The notes under the pieces: generated by a model | Told to the model about the DNA's origin: nothing | Seen by the model: the letters and a program-made list of their open reading frames with translations, nothing else | Databases searched by the model: none | Assembly (NCBI RefSeq): GCF_033095985.1 | Contig: NZ_AP026802.1 | Location: 2,108,001 to 2,172,000, forward strand | DNA length: 64,000 nt | Direction of reading: 5' to 3' | Source: Xylocopilactobacillus apicola | GTDB taxonomy: Bacteria > Bacillota > Bacilli > Lactobacillales > Lactobacillaceae | Made by a program: the position numbers and the translations under genes | Shown: positions 53,103-62,461 of the stretch, one piece after another | How positions within the stretch are numbered: the stretch's first letter is position 1 | Layout of the letters: every line of letters begins with the position of its first letter

Positions 53103-53131
53103 AAAAAACTCCTTGTTTCCAAAGAGTCCGT
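53103..53131 (-). terminator. Intrinsic terminator of tre operon
   Basis: ACTCTTTG, GAAA, CAAGGAGT plus seven T read leftward, just after the EIIA stop. Confidence 0.8.
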
Positions 53132-53135
53132 TCCA

Positions 53136-53623
53136 TTATTTAGCTGTCGCTGTTCCCACCTTGGCACCGGCCGACACGTTGCCGTATTTAACCTCAAGTT
53201 GGGCCAACAAATCGTTAGTGTTTGTGATGATCACCATTACTGAAGAATCAAGATTGGCATCTTTAATCTGCTGCCAATCCACGTCAACCAAGAGATCTCC
53301 TGGGTTAACAACGTCTTTAACACCCACATGTTGGGTAAAAGGAGCTCCTTTTAAACTGACTGTATCAATACCAATGTGGAGCAAAAATTCAAGTCCATCA
53401 GCGCGCTTGATTCCAAGCGCATGACCTTGTTGGACCGTAATTTCTCCGGCCACTGGCGCAACAACACTACCAGAATTTGGATGAACTAGAAAGCCGTCAC
53501 CCATCATTTTTTGAGCAAATACTGGGTCCGAAGCTGTCGTAATATCTTGACATTCACCAGTTACTGGTGCATAAACGGCCTGATCTAATTCAGCTTCTTT
53601 TTTCTTTTTTTTAAACCAAACAT
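53136..53623 (-). CDS. PTS EIIA (glucose/trehalose family) with apparent -1 frameshift
   Basis: A strong RBS (AAGGAG) precedes ATG at 53623: M-F-G-L then a run of eight A (53604-53611) and Lys codons. In that frame a stop follows after 12 codons. Reading one base back at the A run gives KKKKKEAELDQAVYAPVTGE ... DPVFAQKMMGDG and a 162-residue EIIA with phospho-His in LLHIGIDTVSLKG. The internal ATG at 53507 lacks an RBS and would drop 39 residues of the fold. T-TTA-AAA and A-AAA-AAA heptamers in the run are slippery; RNA polymerase slippage or a missing A in the sequence are alternatives. Last gene of the tre operon, supplying the EIIA that the EIIBC lacks. Confidence 0.7.
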
Positions 53624-53668
53624 TAACTATTTCTCCTTGTTTAAGATCTTAATCTCTCCTCTTTTATT

Positions 53669-55948
53669 TTACTCTTGATTGACTAAAATTACTTTTGGCT
53701 CATGCGCATTTAATAAATAATTTTGCCCGCAAACTCCAACTTCAACTGACTCAAATGCAGTTACAATAACCTCTTTAGCAGTCACTTCAATTCGATAATT
53801 AACATGGCGCAACGTTAAATGCAAAATAATCGTTTGCCAACCTGCTGGAAGTTTAGGTGAAATTTGCAATTTACCGTCCTCAAAGTCAATCCCCGCAAAT
53901 GAGCGCATAATTACAGCTGTCGTCTCCCCCATTACTCCAACATGAATTCCTTCGGCGGTCGTGCCTCCTTGAATATCGGCAAAATCCGCTTCTAATGATG
54001 TCATCAAATACTGAGCTGCTTTAGAACTTTGACCAATGTCAGTCAAGGCCATCGCAAAAACTGGCCGAGACGTCGTTGAGCCGTGAGTCGTGCGCGCAAG
54101 GTAATATTCAGTGTTTCTAGCTAACCAGTCTGCTGGCAAATCGTAGCCCAGCCGCTCAATAATCTGCTTTGTTTTTTGAGCGCCGAGATTATAAATACAC
54201 ATCAACGCATCAGCCTGCTTGGCAACTTGATACTCATCAGGCGATTTACCAATTGATTTCAAAACCCGATCAATTCGATGAATGTCGCCATACTCTTTAG
54301 CATAAGCAGCTAGATCAATTTCTTTGAGTTCAAAATAGCCCGCAAACTGAGCAATAATTCCATCTCTAATTTCTAAATTTAATTTATGACTAACTTCTTT
54401 GGCTTGTTGGAGCAGCACTGCATCAATTTTGAAGTCTTGACTCAACTCAATGATCCAATCCAAAAGCCACGACACCATAATATTAGTGTAAGCATTATTT
54501 TTAAATCCGCCGCTTGCTGCATCCGGATATTTCTCATGAAACTCATCCGGCCCCATCACACCGCAAAGATCATAGCGACCTTGACCATCAGTTCTAACTT
54601 TATTCAACCAAAACTTAGCGATCCCCAAAATCATGGCTAATGCTTGATCCATAAATTCTTGGTCGTCAGTTACCTGATAATAATCCCAAACATCATAAGC
54701 AATCGCTAGGGAAACGTGCCGCTGTAAGCGCGAATTATCTGGTTCCCACTCATTATTTAACGGATTAAGATGAATTGATTGAGCTTGTTCGTCGCCGGTC
54801 ATCCCTGACTGCCAAGGATACATTGCACCTTTTTCCCCTGCAAGTTCAGCATTGCGGCGTGCTGCTGGCAACCGATTAATCCGATATTTTAACAAATCTT
54901 TTGCAACATCCGGCTCCGTACGGGTGTAGTAAGGCAGAATAAATAATTCATCCCAAAAAATATGTCCGCGATATCCTTCACCTGTCAAGCCCCGCGCTGG
55001 CACCGAGGCATCAAGAAACTGATTCGCGTGGTGATTGGCAGCTTGCTGCAAGTGAAAAATATTGAGCCGCACCAGACGCTGAAAGTTCGGCTGATCATTT
55101 TCAACCACCAGATCGTGATCACGCCAAAAACTCTGCCAATAATCAAAAGAATGCTTAAAAATCTCATTTAAACTGGTCGTCTGAACCGTTTTTGTTAAAT
55201 CATGCTTCGTTGCAATCCCAATAACTTTGGCAAATTTATAAGTATGATCTTTGTGCCCCGCAAAATTAAAGCGCTCCACCAACTCGGTTGTCGTGTTGGC
55301 TGAATAAGATTTAATCCCCTGATCGTTAGTAGTTTGGACGAATAATTTAACTTGCCGCGCGCTTTGACGAGTCGTAATGCTCACTTGCTGCTCACTGATC
55401 TCATCAACTTCAAATTCGCGTGAATCAAAGTCGCGATAACGTTGCACATTTTGATTTAAAATCTGGGTATCAACGACTGAGTCAACTTGAATTTCACCCT
55501 CAAATTCTGGCGTCAATTCCAGCTCGAAACCCAAAAGATGAAACTCAATTGGATCAACAACCTTAGTGGTTTTCGCCCTTAACAATCCTTTGGTGGTTTT
55601 AAAATCATATTCATCTATTTCTTGACCAGTTGCAAAATCTAACCAGCTGTGACGATTAACTTCTTCAATTTTTTGACCATCAACGAAAATTCTAATTAAC
55701 TGGGGATTTGGTAAATTGACCAAATCCTCGTTAACCACCTCGCGCCCAGCAATCATCGTACTTGTTTGATTATAAAGGCCCGCAAGATAAAGACCTGGAT
55801 AGTGATTTTGGTCAAATTGGCTAAAAACTGGTGCGCCCCGCCAACCAAGATATCCATTACCCAGCGTAAGAATCGCCTCTTGGCCATATGACTTTTTACC
55901 GGTCGTAATTTTTTGATAATCAATATACCAATTACTGTCTGAATTCAA
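53669..55948 (-). CDS. GH65 phosphorylase, probable trehalose-6-phosphate phosphorylase
   Basis: 759 residues, full family length. N-terminal beta-sandwich (GNGYLGWRGAPVF), substrate loop RGLTGEGYRGHIFWD (about 318-333), catalytic Glu469 in MGPDEFHEKYPDAA, phosphate-site region THGSTTSRPVFAM. In an operon with a phosphotransferase importer, so the substrate is probably a phosphorylated disaccharide (trehalose-6-P to glucose-6-P and glucose-1-P). Maltose- or kojibiose-type use cannot be excluded. 12 bp after the EIIBC gene. Confidence 0.82.
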   Translation of the reverse strand: MNSDSNWYIDYQKITTGKKSYGQEAILTLGNGYLGWRGAPVFSQFDQNHYPGLYLAGLYNQTSTMIAGREVVNEDLVNLPNPQLIRIFVDGQKIEEVNRHSWLDFATGQEIDEYDFKTTKGLLRAKTTKVVDPIEFHLLGFELELTPEFEGEIQVDSVVDTQILNQNVQRYRDFDSREFEVDEISEQQVSITTRQSARQVKLFVQTTNDQGIKSYSANTTTELVERFNFAGHKDHTYKFAKVIGIATKHDLTKTVQTTSLNEIFKHSFDYWQSFWRDHDLVVENDQPNFQRLVRLNIFHLQQAANHHANQFLDASVPARGLTGEGYRGHIFWDELFILPYYTRTEPDVAKDLLKYRINRLPAARRNAELAGEKGAMYPWQSGMTGDEQAQSIHLNPLNNEWEPDNSRLQRHVSLAIAYDVWDYYQVTDDQEFMDQALAMILGIAKFWLNKVRTDGQGRYDLCGVMGPDEFHEKYPDAASGGFKNNAYTNIMVSWLLDWIIELSQDFKIDAVLLQQAKEVSHKLNLEIRDGIIAQFAGYFELKEIDLAAYAKEYGDIHRIDRVLKSIGKSPDEYQVAKQADALMCIYNLGAQKTKQIIERLGYDLPADWLARNTEYYLARTTHGSTTSRPVFAMALTDIGQSSKAAQYLMTSLEADFADIQGGTTAEGIHVGVMGETTAVIMRSFAGIDFEDGKLQISPKLPAGWQTIILHLTLRHVNYRIEVTAKEVIVTAFESVEVGVCGQNYLLNAHEPKVILVNQE

Positions 55949-55960
55949 GTCAGATCCTCC

Positions 55961-57472
55961 TTAAGCTACCGCATCTTTAAAGACATTTTTCTGTTCTGCT
56001 ATTTTGGCCTTCTCAAGGTCACGATCATTAAAGCCCCAGAAATAAACACAAACGAATGACACGATCGTTGTCACGGCAGCTGTTGCGATAAAAATCCACG
56101 TGTTAGACGTTCCGCCTTGAAAATAACTCGGCAAGCCAATCCAAGAACCAGTAAAACCAAACATATCAATATGGAAAAATCCACCAATCGTCGCACCAAC
56201 TGCGCTACCAATATTACTCAACCAAAATACCTTGCCATACTTCAAGTTCACGCCATACATTGCAGGTTCAGTCACGCCAGCAAAACCCGAAAGTCCGCCT
56301 GCCACAGCCAAAGAGCGCAAATTGCGATTCTTAGTTTTCAAAGCTACCGCAAATGAACCGGCAGCTTGTGCGATCATCGTATAACTAATTAGGGCATTAA
56401 GAACCGAGTGTCCCGTATTAGCAATGTCGTTAGCCACCAGCGGCACCACCATCCAGTGAAGTCCAAAAATTACCAATCCTTGATAGAATCCACCGATAAT
56501 TAGACCTGCTACAGCTTCGTTTAAGGTCAACAGCCAGTTGAGCAACGTCGCAAATCCTTGTGAAATCAAGGTCACGATTGGTCCAAAGACGACGAGAATC
56601 AAAGTTCCAACAATAAAAATGGTGAAAAGCGGCTGAAAAATCGAACGCAAACTAAGTGGCAAGATTTTTTTGAGCCAATTGCCAATTGGGCGTGCTAACC
56701 AAGCTGCAACAATGATTGGGAAAATCGAATATGTATACTGCGGAATTCGTACCGGAAGCCCGAAGAAATCAGCATTAAACTGCACACCCAAGATATTAGT
56801 AGTGACAAATTTGGTTGTGCCTGTATAAATGGCCGTAATTGACGGATGGACGAGTAATCCGCCAATCGCAGCGACCGTAATTGGATCAGATTTCAATTGT
56901 TTAGCTGCGGTAAAACCCACAAGAATTGGCAGGAAATAAAATACGGCATCGCCCATCGCATTGATAATTACATAAGTTGCGGAATCAGATTTTACCCACT
57001 GTAATTCGGTGATTAGCGTCAAAACCCCTTTTAAAATTCCGCTCGCAGCTAAAAGTCCAATCACCGGAATCATTGAGCCGGTAATTGTCCCAATTAGCGT
57101 TTGAAAGCTGTGATTAATTTGTCCCCAAAGTCCTTTAGGAGCAGAAGTCGCAGTTTGGGTAGCTGTGCTCGTTTGCGCATCTTCAACTTTATCTCCTAAC
57201 TGGGTAATCACCTCTTCATACACATCATTTACTGCTGGTCCAATAATAACTTGATACTGTCCCAACGCAGAATTATAAACAGCGCCAGCAACTCCTGGTA
57301 AATCAGCAATACTTTGAGTATTGGCAATTGATTCATCCACTAAATAAAAACGCAATCGTGTAATACAATGAATCACTTTCTTAACGTTGTCTGCCCCACC
57401 AACACCTTCAATGATATTTGCTGCAAGTTTTCGATAATCTTCGATTATTTCTTTCCTTTTCCTAATAGCCAT
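55961..57472 (-). CDS. treB: PTS EIIBC, trehalose-type
   Basis: 503 residues from ATG at 57472, overlapping the regulator's stop by 11 bp without its own RBS (coupled). EIIB domain with phospho-Cys in HCITRLRF, PGVAGAVYNSALGQYQVIIG; EIIC with about ten helices (GVTEPAMYGVNLKY motif). No EIIA domain is fused; the EIIA gene two positions downstream supplies it. Trehalose is inferred from the operon. Confidence 0.85.
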   Translation of the reverse strand: MAIRKRKEIIEDYRKLAANIIEGVGGADNVKKVIHCITRLRFYLVDESIANTQSIADLPGVAGAVYNSALGQYQVIIGPAVNDVYEEVITQLGDKVEDAQTSTATQTATSAPKGLWGQINHSFQTLIGTITGSMIPVIGLLAASGILKGVLTLITELQWVKSDSATYVIINAMGDAVFYFLPILVGFTAAKQLKSDPITVAAIGGLLVHPSITAIYTGTTKFVTTNILGVQFNADFFGLPVRIPQYTYSIFPIIVAAWLARPIGNWLKKILPLSLRSIFQPLFTIFIVGTLILVVFGPIVTLISQGFATLLNWLLTLNEAVAGLIIGGFYQGLVIFGLHWMVVPLVANDIANTGHSVLNALISYTMIAQAAGSFAVALKTKNRNLRSLAVAGGLSGFAGVTEPAMYGVNLKYGKVFWLSNIGSAVGATIGGFFHIDMFGFTGSWIGLPSYFQGGTSNTWIFIATAAVTTIVSFVCVYFWGFNDRDLEKAKIAEQKNVFKDAVA

Positions 57473-58166
57473 GTCGCCGTGCAAAAACCACGCTTGAAAA
57501 CCGATCAGCACGATGGCGTGATTCGGTATAAGAAATAATTGAATTATCAGTCAAGTGCGTACGACTTCTAATCACAACCATTGGCATTTCAGGCGACACT
57601 GATAAATGTAGTTGATCAAAAGAATTAGATTTCTCAACGGTTAAAGTCTTCACTGCATAATCGATCTTGAAATTAAGTACTTCTTCTAAGTAACCAAAGA
57701 GCGAAATTTTCGCCCACTCACGCGGAATTTCTGCCACTTTGTCTTGCAAAATATAGTCGTGATCAATGATCGAGCGCTCACCATGGATCACACGCATCCG
57801 GGAAAGTTTTGTCGCTTTCACCTGATCATTTACTGGCGTAAAAATCTCTGGCACCATAGAATCACAAATTTCCAAAACGATGTTTTCAGAAACCAATCCG
57901 CTATCCTTAACCACCTCGGAATAACTTTCGATCTCAGAAATTGGAAACTGAAAATGACGGCGATCGATCACAACTGATCCTTTGCCTCTTAAGCGCTGAA
58001 TATAGCCATCATTTGCTAATAATTTCATGGCTTTTCGCACCGTCTCTCGTGAAACTTGATATTTCATCGAATACCGCTTATCACTTGGCAATAAATCGCC
58101 AGGCATAAATTGCTGCGTGCGCAAAGATTTTAAAACTTCTGTGTAAATTAAAAGATATTTTTCCAT
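57462..58166 (-). CDS. treR: GntR-family regulator, TreR-like
   Basis: 234 residues. Winged helix LLPSDKRYSMKYQVSRETVR, UTRA domain ending SIISYTESRHRADRFSSVVF. Leads the operon; probably senses the phosphorylated disaccharide. Confidence 0.88.
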   Translation of the reverse strand: MEKYLLIYTEVLKSLRTQQFMPGDLLPSDKRYSMKYQVSRETVRKAMKLLANDGYIQRLRGKGSVVIDRRHFQFPISEIESYSEVVKDSGLVSENIVLEICDSMVPEIFTPVNDQVKATKLSRMRVIHGERSIIDHDYILQDKVAEIPREWAKISLFGYLEEVLNFKIDYAVKTLTVEKSNSFDQLHLSVSPEMPMVVIRSRTHLTDNSIISYTESRHRADRFSSVVFARRHGY

Positions 58167-58211
58167 CAGCTTATTTGTTTAACCTCTAATTCTTCTAAAT
58201 TATATTAATTC

Positions 58212-58227
58212 TGGTTAACGCTTTCAA
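58212..58227 (-). promoter_or_regulatory. cre-like site upstream of tre operon
   Basis: Read leftward TTGAAAGCGTTAACCA: matches the cre consensus WTGNAANCGNWNNCWW except the next-to-last base. About 45 bp before treR; suits CcpA repression. Confidence 0.65.
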
Positions 58228-58324
58228 CAGCTTTAAATCAACATTTTATCAGTTTGACTAGTCATGTTCCTTTAAATCACGGCCCCAATTGATTAGGCCG
58301 ACCAGGCAACTTTTTTTGAAAAAA

Positions 58325-58353
58325 CAAAAAACCGCTGCGACGATTGCAGCGGC
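58325..58353 (-). terminator. Orphan minus-strand terminator
   Basis: GCCGCTGC, AATCGTC, GCAGCGG then T6 leftward. No minus-strand gene lies between it and the glnP start at 58586, so its transcript is unknown. Confidence 0.6.
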
Positions 58354-58585
58354 TTCTCTAAAAACACAAAAGGGGAGAAATAATAATTATTATCGATAAT
58401 TCGTAGAAAATCATTAGGGGGTAATAATTCCTACGCTTCTATCATAGAGTTAAGATGTGAAGATCTAGTGAAAATTTTCTAAAGAATTCTTTTAGGAAAA
58501 CAGATTCTTATGTAAGAAAAGCTTACATAGGATTGCCATTTTTGCCTTTTCTATGATAATCTTTTTTACAAAGGAGTGAGAAGCC
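58354..58585. other. Leader region of glnPQ with inverted repeat
   Basis: TATGTAAG-AAAAG-CTTACATA (58509-58529) lies just before TTGCCA (58533-58538), 16 bp, GATAAT (58555-58560). AATTTTCTAAAGAAT at 58473 differs from the CodY box at three positions. RBS AAGGAG at 58571-58576. Confidence 0.45.
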
Positions 58586-60733
58586 ATGAAAAAGAAAAAA
58601 ATATTTTTTATAATCATGTTATTAGCGGTGATCAAAATTGCTTGTGCAGGCGGGACCAGTGTCCAGGCCGCAGAAGACAAGAACCATTATACTATCACCA
58701 CTGACGAAACATACCCCCCATTTGTATTTCAAAACAAGGACAAGCAATATGAGGGGATCGATATGGACCTCTTAAAAAGCATTTCCAAGATTGAGAATTT
58801 TACATATACGATTAAGCCGATGTCGTTTAATATGGCGGCTCAAGCGGTGGCAAATCGCCAGGCTGACGGAATTATTGCTGGAATGACAATCACTCCCGAG
58901 CGCGAGAAAATCTATGACGCGAGCAATTCCTATTATAAAACTGGCGTTGTTTTTGCGGTTGGTCAAAATTCTAAAATCACAAGTTTAAGCGACCTCAAAG
59001 GTAAAACCATCGCCGCTAAAACTGGGACTGCTTCAGCTAAATATGCGCTAGAAATGAGTAAGAAATATGATTTCAAAATTACCTATTTCAGTGATTCAAA
59101 TATCCTCTATAACGATGTGATTGCTGGCAATTCTGTTGCTTGTTTCGAAGATGAACCAGTGATCAAATACGCCATCAAAAATGGAGTGAATTTGAAAATT
59201 CCTGACCAGACACCAGCCCAAGCTGGCTACTACGCCTTTTTTGTGCAAAAGGGCCAAAACCAAGAACTTCTAAAGAAGTTTAATTCGGGTCTCAAAAAGC
59301 TTAAAGCTAATGGCCAATACCAAGAAATCGTCAATAAGTACCTTAGTACTGAAACACCTAAGAAAAATAACAAAAACAAGCCACACTACACAATTGTGTG
59401 TGACGTAACTTTTCCGCCGTTTGAAATCCAAGCTAAAAACGGAAAATATGTCGGCATTGATATTGATCTATTAAATCAGATTTCAATTGACCAAGGATTT
59501 ACTTATACTTTAAAGCCGATGTCGTTTAACTCGGCCACTCAGTCAGTCACAAACGGCCAAGCCGACGGGATAATTTCTGGTTTGTCGGTTACTGATGAAC
59601 GCAAAAAAGTGTTCGATTTCTCTGACCCTTATTTTGTAAGTGGATTTATTTGGGCAACTAGAGAAGATTCTTCTATTAAGTCGCTTAACGACCTCAAAGG
59701 GAAGACTGTTGCTTTAAAGACCGGTACTGGTAGTGCTGATTACGGCAAGTCAATTCAAAGTAAATATGGATTCAAAATTAAGTACTTCAACGATTCAAAT
59801 ACCATGTATAACGATGTCGTCGTTGGAAACGCCGTTGCCTGCTTTGAAGATCAACCTGTAATGCAGTATGCGATCAAAAACGGGATCAAATTAACGATTC
59901 CCAAGCAAACTCCAGCCAATCAAGGGAATTACGCTTTTGCAGTTCAAAAGGGCAAAAATTCGGAGCTTTTAAAATCCTTCAATACTGGACTTAAACAACT
60001 CCAAACCAATGGAACATTTGACCAAATTAAGGCCAAATACCTTGGTGGTGATCAAAAGAAAATTACCGGTAACACTAAAGAAGACACCAGTTTTTGGGGA
60101 ATTATTTCTTCAAATAAGAGCATGTTCATCTCAGGACTTACCAACACCCTTACTCTGACGGTCTGCGCAATTTTAATTGCTTCAATCTGGGGCGTAATTC
60201 TTGGGGTCATGGGAGTTTCTGAACACGCTTTTGTGCGGGGAATCTACTCAACGGTCATCTACATTTTCCGCGGACTGCCACTTTTGGTTCTAGCATTCTT
60301 TGTTTACATTGGACTTCCTAATGTCACGGGAATCAAAATTTCCACCTTTGCCGCAGGCCTTTTCACCCTGGTCTTAAACGAGGGGGCCTACACCGCGGCA
60401 TTCGTTAAAGGAGGATTTGATGCAGTAGATCCTGGCCAAATGGAGGCTGCCCGGGCGCTTGGAGTGCCTTACAGTAAAGCCATGCGAGGAATCGTCATGC
60501 CACAAGGCCTTCGGATCATGATTCCTTCATTTATCAACCAGTTCATCATTACCTTGAAGGACACTTCAATTATTTCAGCCATCGGGTTTGTCGAATTGAC
60601 TCAAACTGGCCAACTTTTAGTAGCTAGAACGCAGCAAGGGTTCATCGTTTACGGAATTGTGGCGTTAATTTATCTAATTGTCATCACCTTACTCACCTGG
60701 CTATCTAAAATTATCGAAAAGAGGTTAAGCTAG
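58586..60733 (+). CDS. glnP: GlnP: two substrate-binding domains fused to permease
   Basis: 715 residues. Signal peptide (1-31), SBD1 (about 33-258) and SBD2 (about 268-487), each opening HYTI...PPFxxQ and containing PMSFN ... DGIIAG/SG ... DLKGKT and [11 protein letters not shown] / [11 protein letters not shown], then a four- to five-helix permease with EAA loop [20 protein letters not shown]. Same architecture as lactococcal GlnP (glutamine/glutamate/asparagine import). The dimer would carry four SBDs. Confidence 0.94.
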   Translation: MKKKKIFFIIMLLAVIKIACAGGTSVQAAEDKNHYTITTDETYPPFVFQNKDKQYEGIDMDLLKSISKIENFTYTIKPMSFNMAAQAVANRQADGIIAGMTITPEREKIYDASNSYYKTGVVFAVGQNSKITSLSDLKGKTIAAKTGTASAKYALEMSKKYDFKITYFSDSNILYNDVIAGNSVACFEDEPVIKYAIKNGVNLKIPDQTPAQAGYYAFFVQKGQNQELLKKFNSGLKKLKANGQYQEIVNKYLSTETPKKNNKNKPHYTIVCDVTFPPFEIQAKNGKYVGIDIDLLNQISIDQGFTYTLKPMSFNSATQSVTNGQADGIISGLSVTDERKKVFDFSDPYFVSGFIWATREDSSIKSLNDLKGKTVALKTGTGSADYGKSIQSKYGFKIKYFNDSNTMYNDVVVGNAVACFEDQPVMQYAIKNGIKLTIPKQTPANQGNYAFAVQKGKNSELLKSFNTGLKQLQTNGTFDQIKAKYLGGDQKKITGNTKEDTSFWGIISSNKSMFISGLTNTLTLTVCAILIASIWGVILGVMGVSEHAFVRGIYSTVIYIFRGLPLLVLAFFVYIGLPNVTGIKISTFAAGLFTLVLNEGAYTAAFVKGGFDAVDPGQMEAARALGVPYSKAMRGIVMPQGLRIMIPSFINQFIITLKDTSIISAIGFVELTQTGQLLVARTQQGFIVYGIVALIYLIVITLLTWLSKIIEKRLS

Positions 60734-60735
60734 CG

Positions 60736-61482
60736 ATGGAAGAAAAAACAGTAAAAATTCATGCAGAGGACGTCCACAAGTCTTTTGGCAAGCACGAAGT
60801 CCTAAAAGGAATCTCGCTTGACGTCCATGAAAACGAAGTTGTGGTTATGATCGGCCCATCCGGCTCTGGTAAATCGACATTTCTGCGCTCCATTAACCAA
60901 CTAGAGGCGATCAACTCCGGCACAATTATCGTCGACGGGGTTAACGTCGCCGATCCGAAAAGCGACATCAATGCAGTGCGCCAGAGAATCGGAATGGTTT
61001 TCCAGAATTTCAACCTTTTCAATAATAAGAACGTCATCGAAAATATCACCTATGCTCCTTTGACGCTCAAAACAATGAGTCCCGAAGATGCTTACAAAAA
61101 AGGCCTCGAATTACTGGAAACTGTTGGTTTGGCGGAGAAAGAAAAATCGCCTGTCGCCCAACTTTCCGGTGGTCAAAAGCAGCGGCTCGCAATTGCCCGG
61201 GCGCTTGAGATGAATCCTGATATCATGCTCTTTGACGAGCCAACTTCCGCGCTCGATCCGGAAATGGTCGGCGATGTATTAAATGTTATGCGCGACCTCG
61301 CCCAAAAGGGAATGACCATGATCATCGTGACTCACGAGATGGGATTTGCCCGCCAAGTTGCTGATCGCGTCGTTTTCTTCGATGATGGAGTTATTCTAGA
61401 AGATGATGCACCTGAAACGATCTTTAATAATCCGACTAGCGATCGTGCTAAAGAGTTTATCAACAAAATTATTAATGCCTAG
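60736..61482 (+). CDS. glnQ: GlnQ: amino-acid ABC transporter ATPase
   Basis: 248 residues. Walker [10 protein letters not shown], signature LSGGQKQR, Walker [13 protein letters not shown], switch VTHEMGFA. 2 bp after glnP. Confidence 0.95.
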   Translation: MEEKTVKIHAEDVHKSFGKHEVLKGISLDVHENEVVVMIGPSGSGKSTFLRSINQLEAINSGTIIVDGVNVADPKSDINAVRQRIGMVFQNFNLFNNKNVIENITYAPLTLKTMSPEDAYKKGLELLETVGLAEKEKSPVAQLSGGQKQRLAIARALEMNPDIMLFDEPTSALDPEMVGDVLNVMRDLAQKGMTMIIVTHEMGFARQVADRVVFFDDGVILEDDAPETIFNNPTSDRAKEFINKIINA

Positions 61483-61483
61483 C

Positions 61484-61514
61484 AAAAAAGGTCACTTCAA
61501 AAGTGGCCTTTTTA
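61484..61514. terminator. Terminator of glnPQ, probably bidirectional
   Basis: AAAAAGGTCACTT, CAA, AAGTGGCCTTTTT between convergent genes; A/T runs on both sides. Confidence 0.85.
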
Positions 61515-62387
61515 TTTACCTTTTGGCTTTAGAAATTCTTCCAAATCGGTTCTTGTAATTTCATTGTGTTGATTTTTGATCGCAATATTAATAATGTTCG
61601 TGATATCTTCTCCACTAAAGAAGCTAGATTTCATTCCGTCAACATTAAGTTTATCGATCTGATCACGTGCCTTGGTAATATCTGCTTGCGTAACTTGTTT
61701 GCCATTAGCTAACTTCGGCGGCGTTTGAGTGCCACTAGCCTGACTCTGCTGAGTCTCTTGCGTCGCTGGTTGAGTTTCAACTGGGGTCCCTTGAGCCGTA
61801 GCAAGATTGGTATTTGCCAAATCAAGCGTTGATTTTAACAAAAGATCGTGAATATTACTAAAGACATCCAGGTACTCTTTACTTTTGATATCTTTGTCTG
61901 CCAGTAACTGCTTCAACTGCTCAATTGCCTGCGCATAATTTTTGGCATTATAGCTGGCTAATGCCTGCTGATACCCCTGGGCATATCTTTTAGTGTTCTC
62001 AGTGATATTCGTCAAATCATCGATTTTCTTACTCAAAAGCCGGTTAAAACCACGATTGCTGGTAGTCTTAATCTTCTTGTAATTAGTCAAAGCATCCTGG
62101 TAATTGCCAGCACTTTCAAGGTCAGCCGCCTTGCCCCACTGGCTTAAAGCGCTCTGAATCGCGCCGCCTTTTTTGCCATTATCTTCGGCCAGTTTATAGT
62201 AAACTGAAGCTTTATCGATATCCCCTTTTGACAGATAAGAATCAGCTTTCTTCGCGTAATCCGTTGCTTCTTCTTTTTGATACTTAACAACTGCCTCGCG
62301 ACCAGCCTTCTCTGAATTGCTGCAGCCCGCAAGAGCCAAAGGCATCACAGCTAAAAAAGTAATAATTATTTTTTTATTTTTTTCCAT
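61512..62387 (-). CDS. Lipoprotein with TPR-like helices
   Basis: 291 residues. Lipobox LAGC (Cys22). Helical repeat region (about 40-190: KADSYLSKGDIDKASVYYKLA, AGNYQDALTNYKKI, YNAKNYAQAIEQLKQL) of TPR type, a Gln/Thr linker (about 200-225), and a C-terminal conserved-looking domain. Surface lipoprotein, perhaps a scaffold; function unknown. Confidence 0.75.
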   Translation of the reverse strand: MEKNKKIIITFLAVMPLALAGCSNSEKAGREAVVKYQKEEATDYAKKADSYLSKGDIDKASVYYKLAEDNGKKGGAIQSALSQWGKAADLESAGNYQDALTNYKKIKTTSNRGFNRLLSKKIDDLTNITENTKRYAQGYQQALASYNAKNYAQAIEQLKQLLADKDIKSKEYLDVFSNIHDLLLKSTLDLANTNLATAQGTPVETQPATQETQQSQASGTQTPPKLANGKQVTQADITKARDQIDKLNVDGMKSSFFSGEDITNIINIAIKNQHNEITRTDLEEFLKPKGK

Positions 62388-62412
62388 ATCATCAGTATAA
62401 ACCGAATCGATC

Positions 62413-62446
62413 CAAAAAAAAATATCCCGCCACCAGGCAGGATACT
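62413..62446 (-). terminator. Terminator of sugar-binding lipoprotein gene
   Basis: TATCCTGCC, TGGT, GGCGGGATA then T9 leftward, 15 bp after the stop. Confidence 0.88.
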
Positions 62447-62461
62447 TGTTTAACTAATTTT

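Noticed and set aside
58473-58487. CodY-box-like sequence upstream of glnP
   Set aside because: Three mismatches in an AT-rich region; not strong enough to list as a regulatory site by itself.
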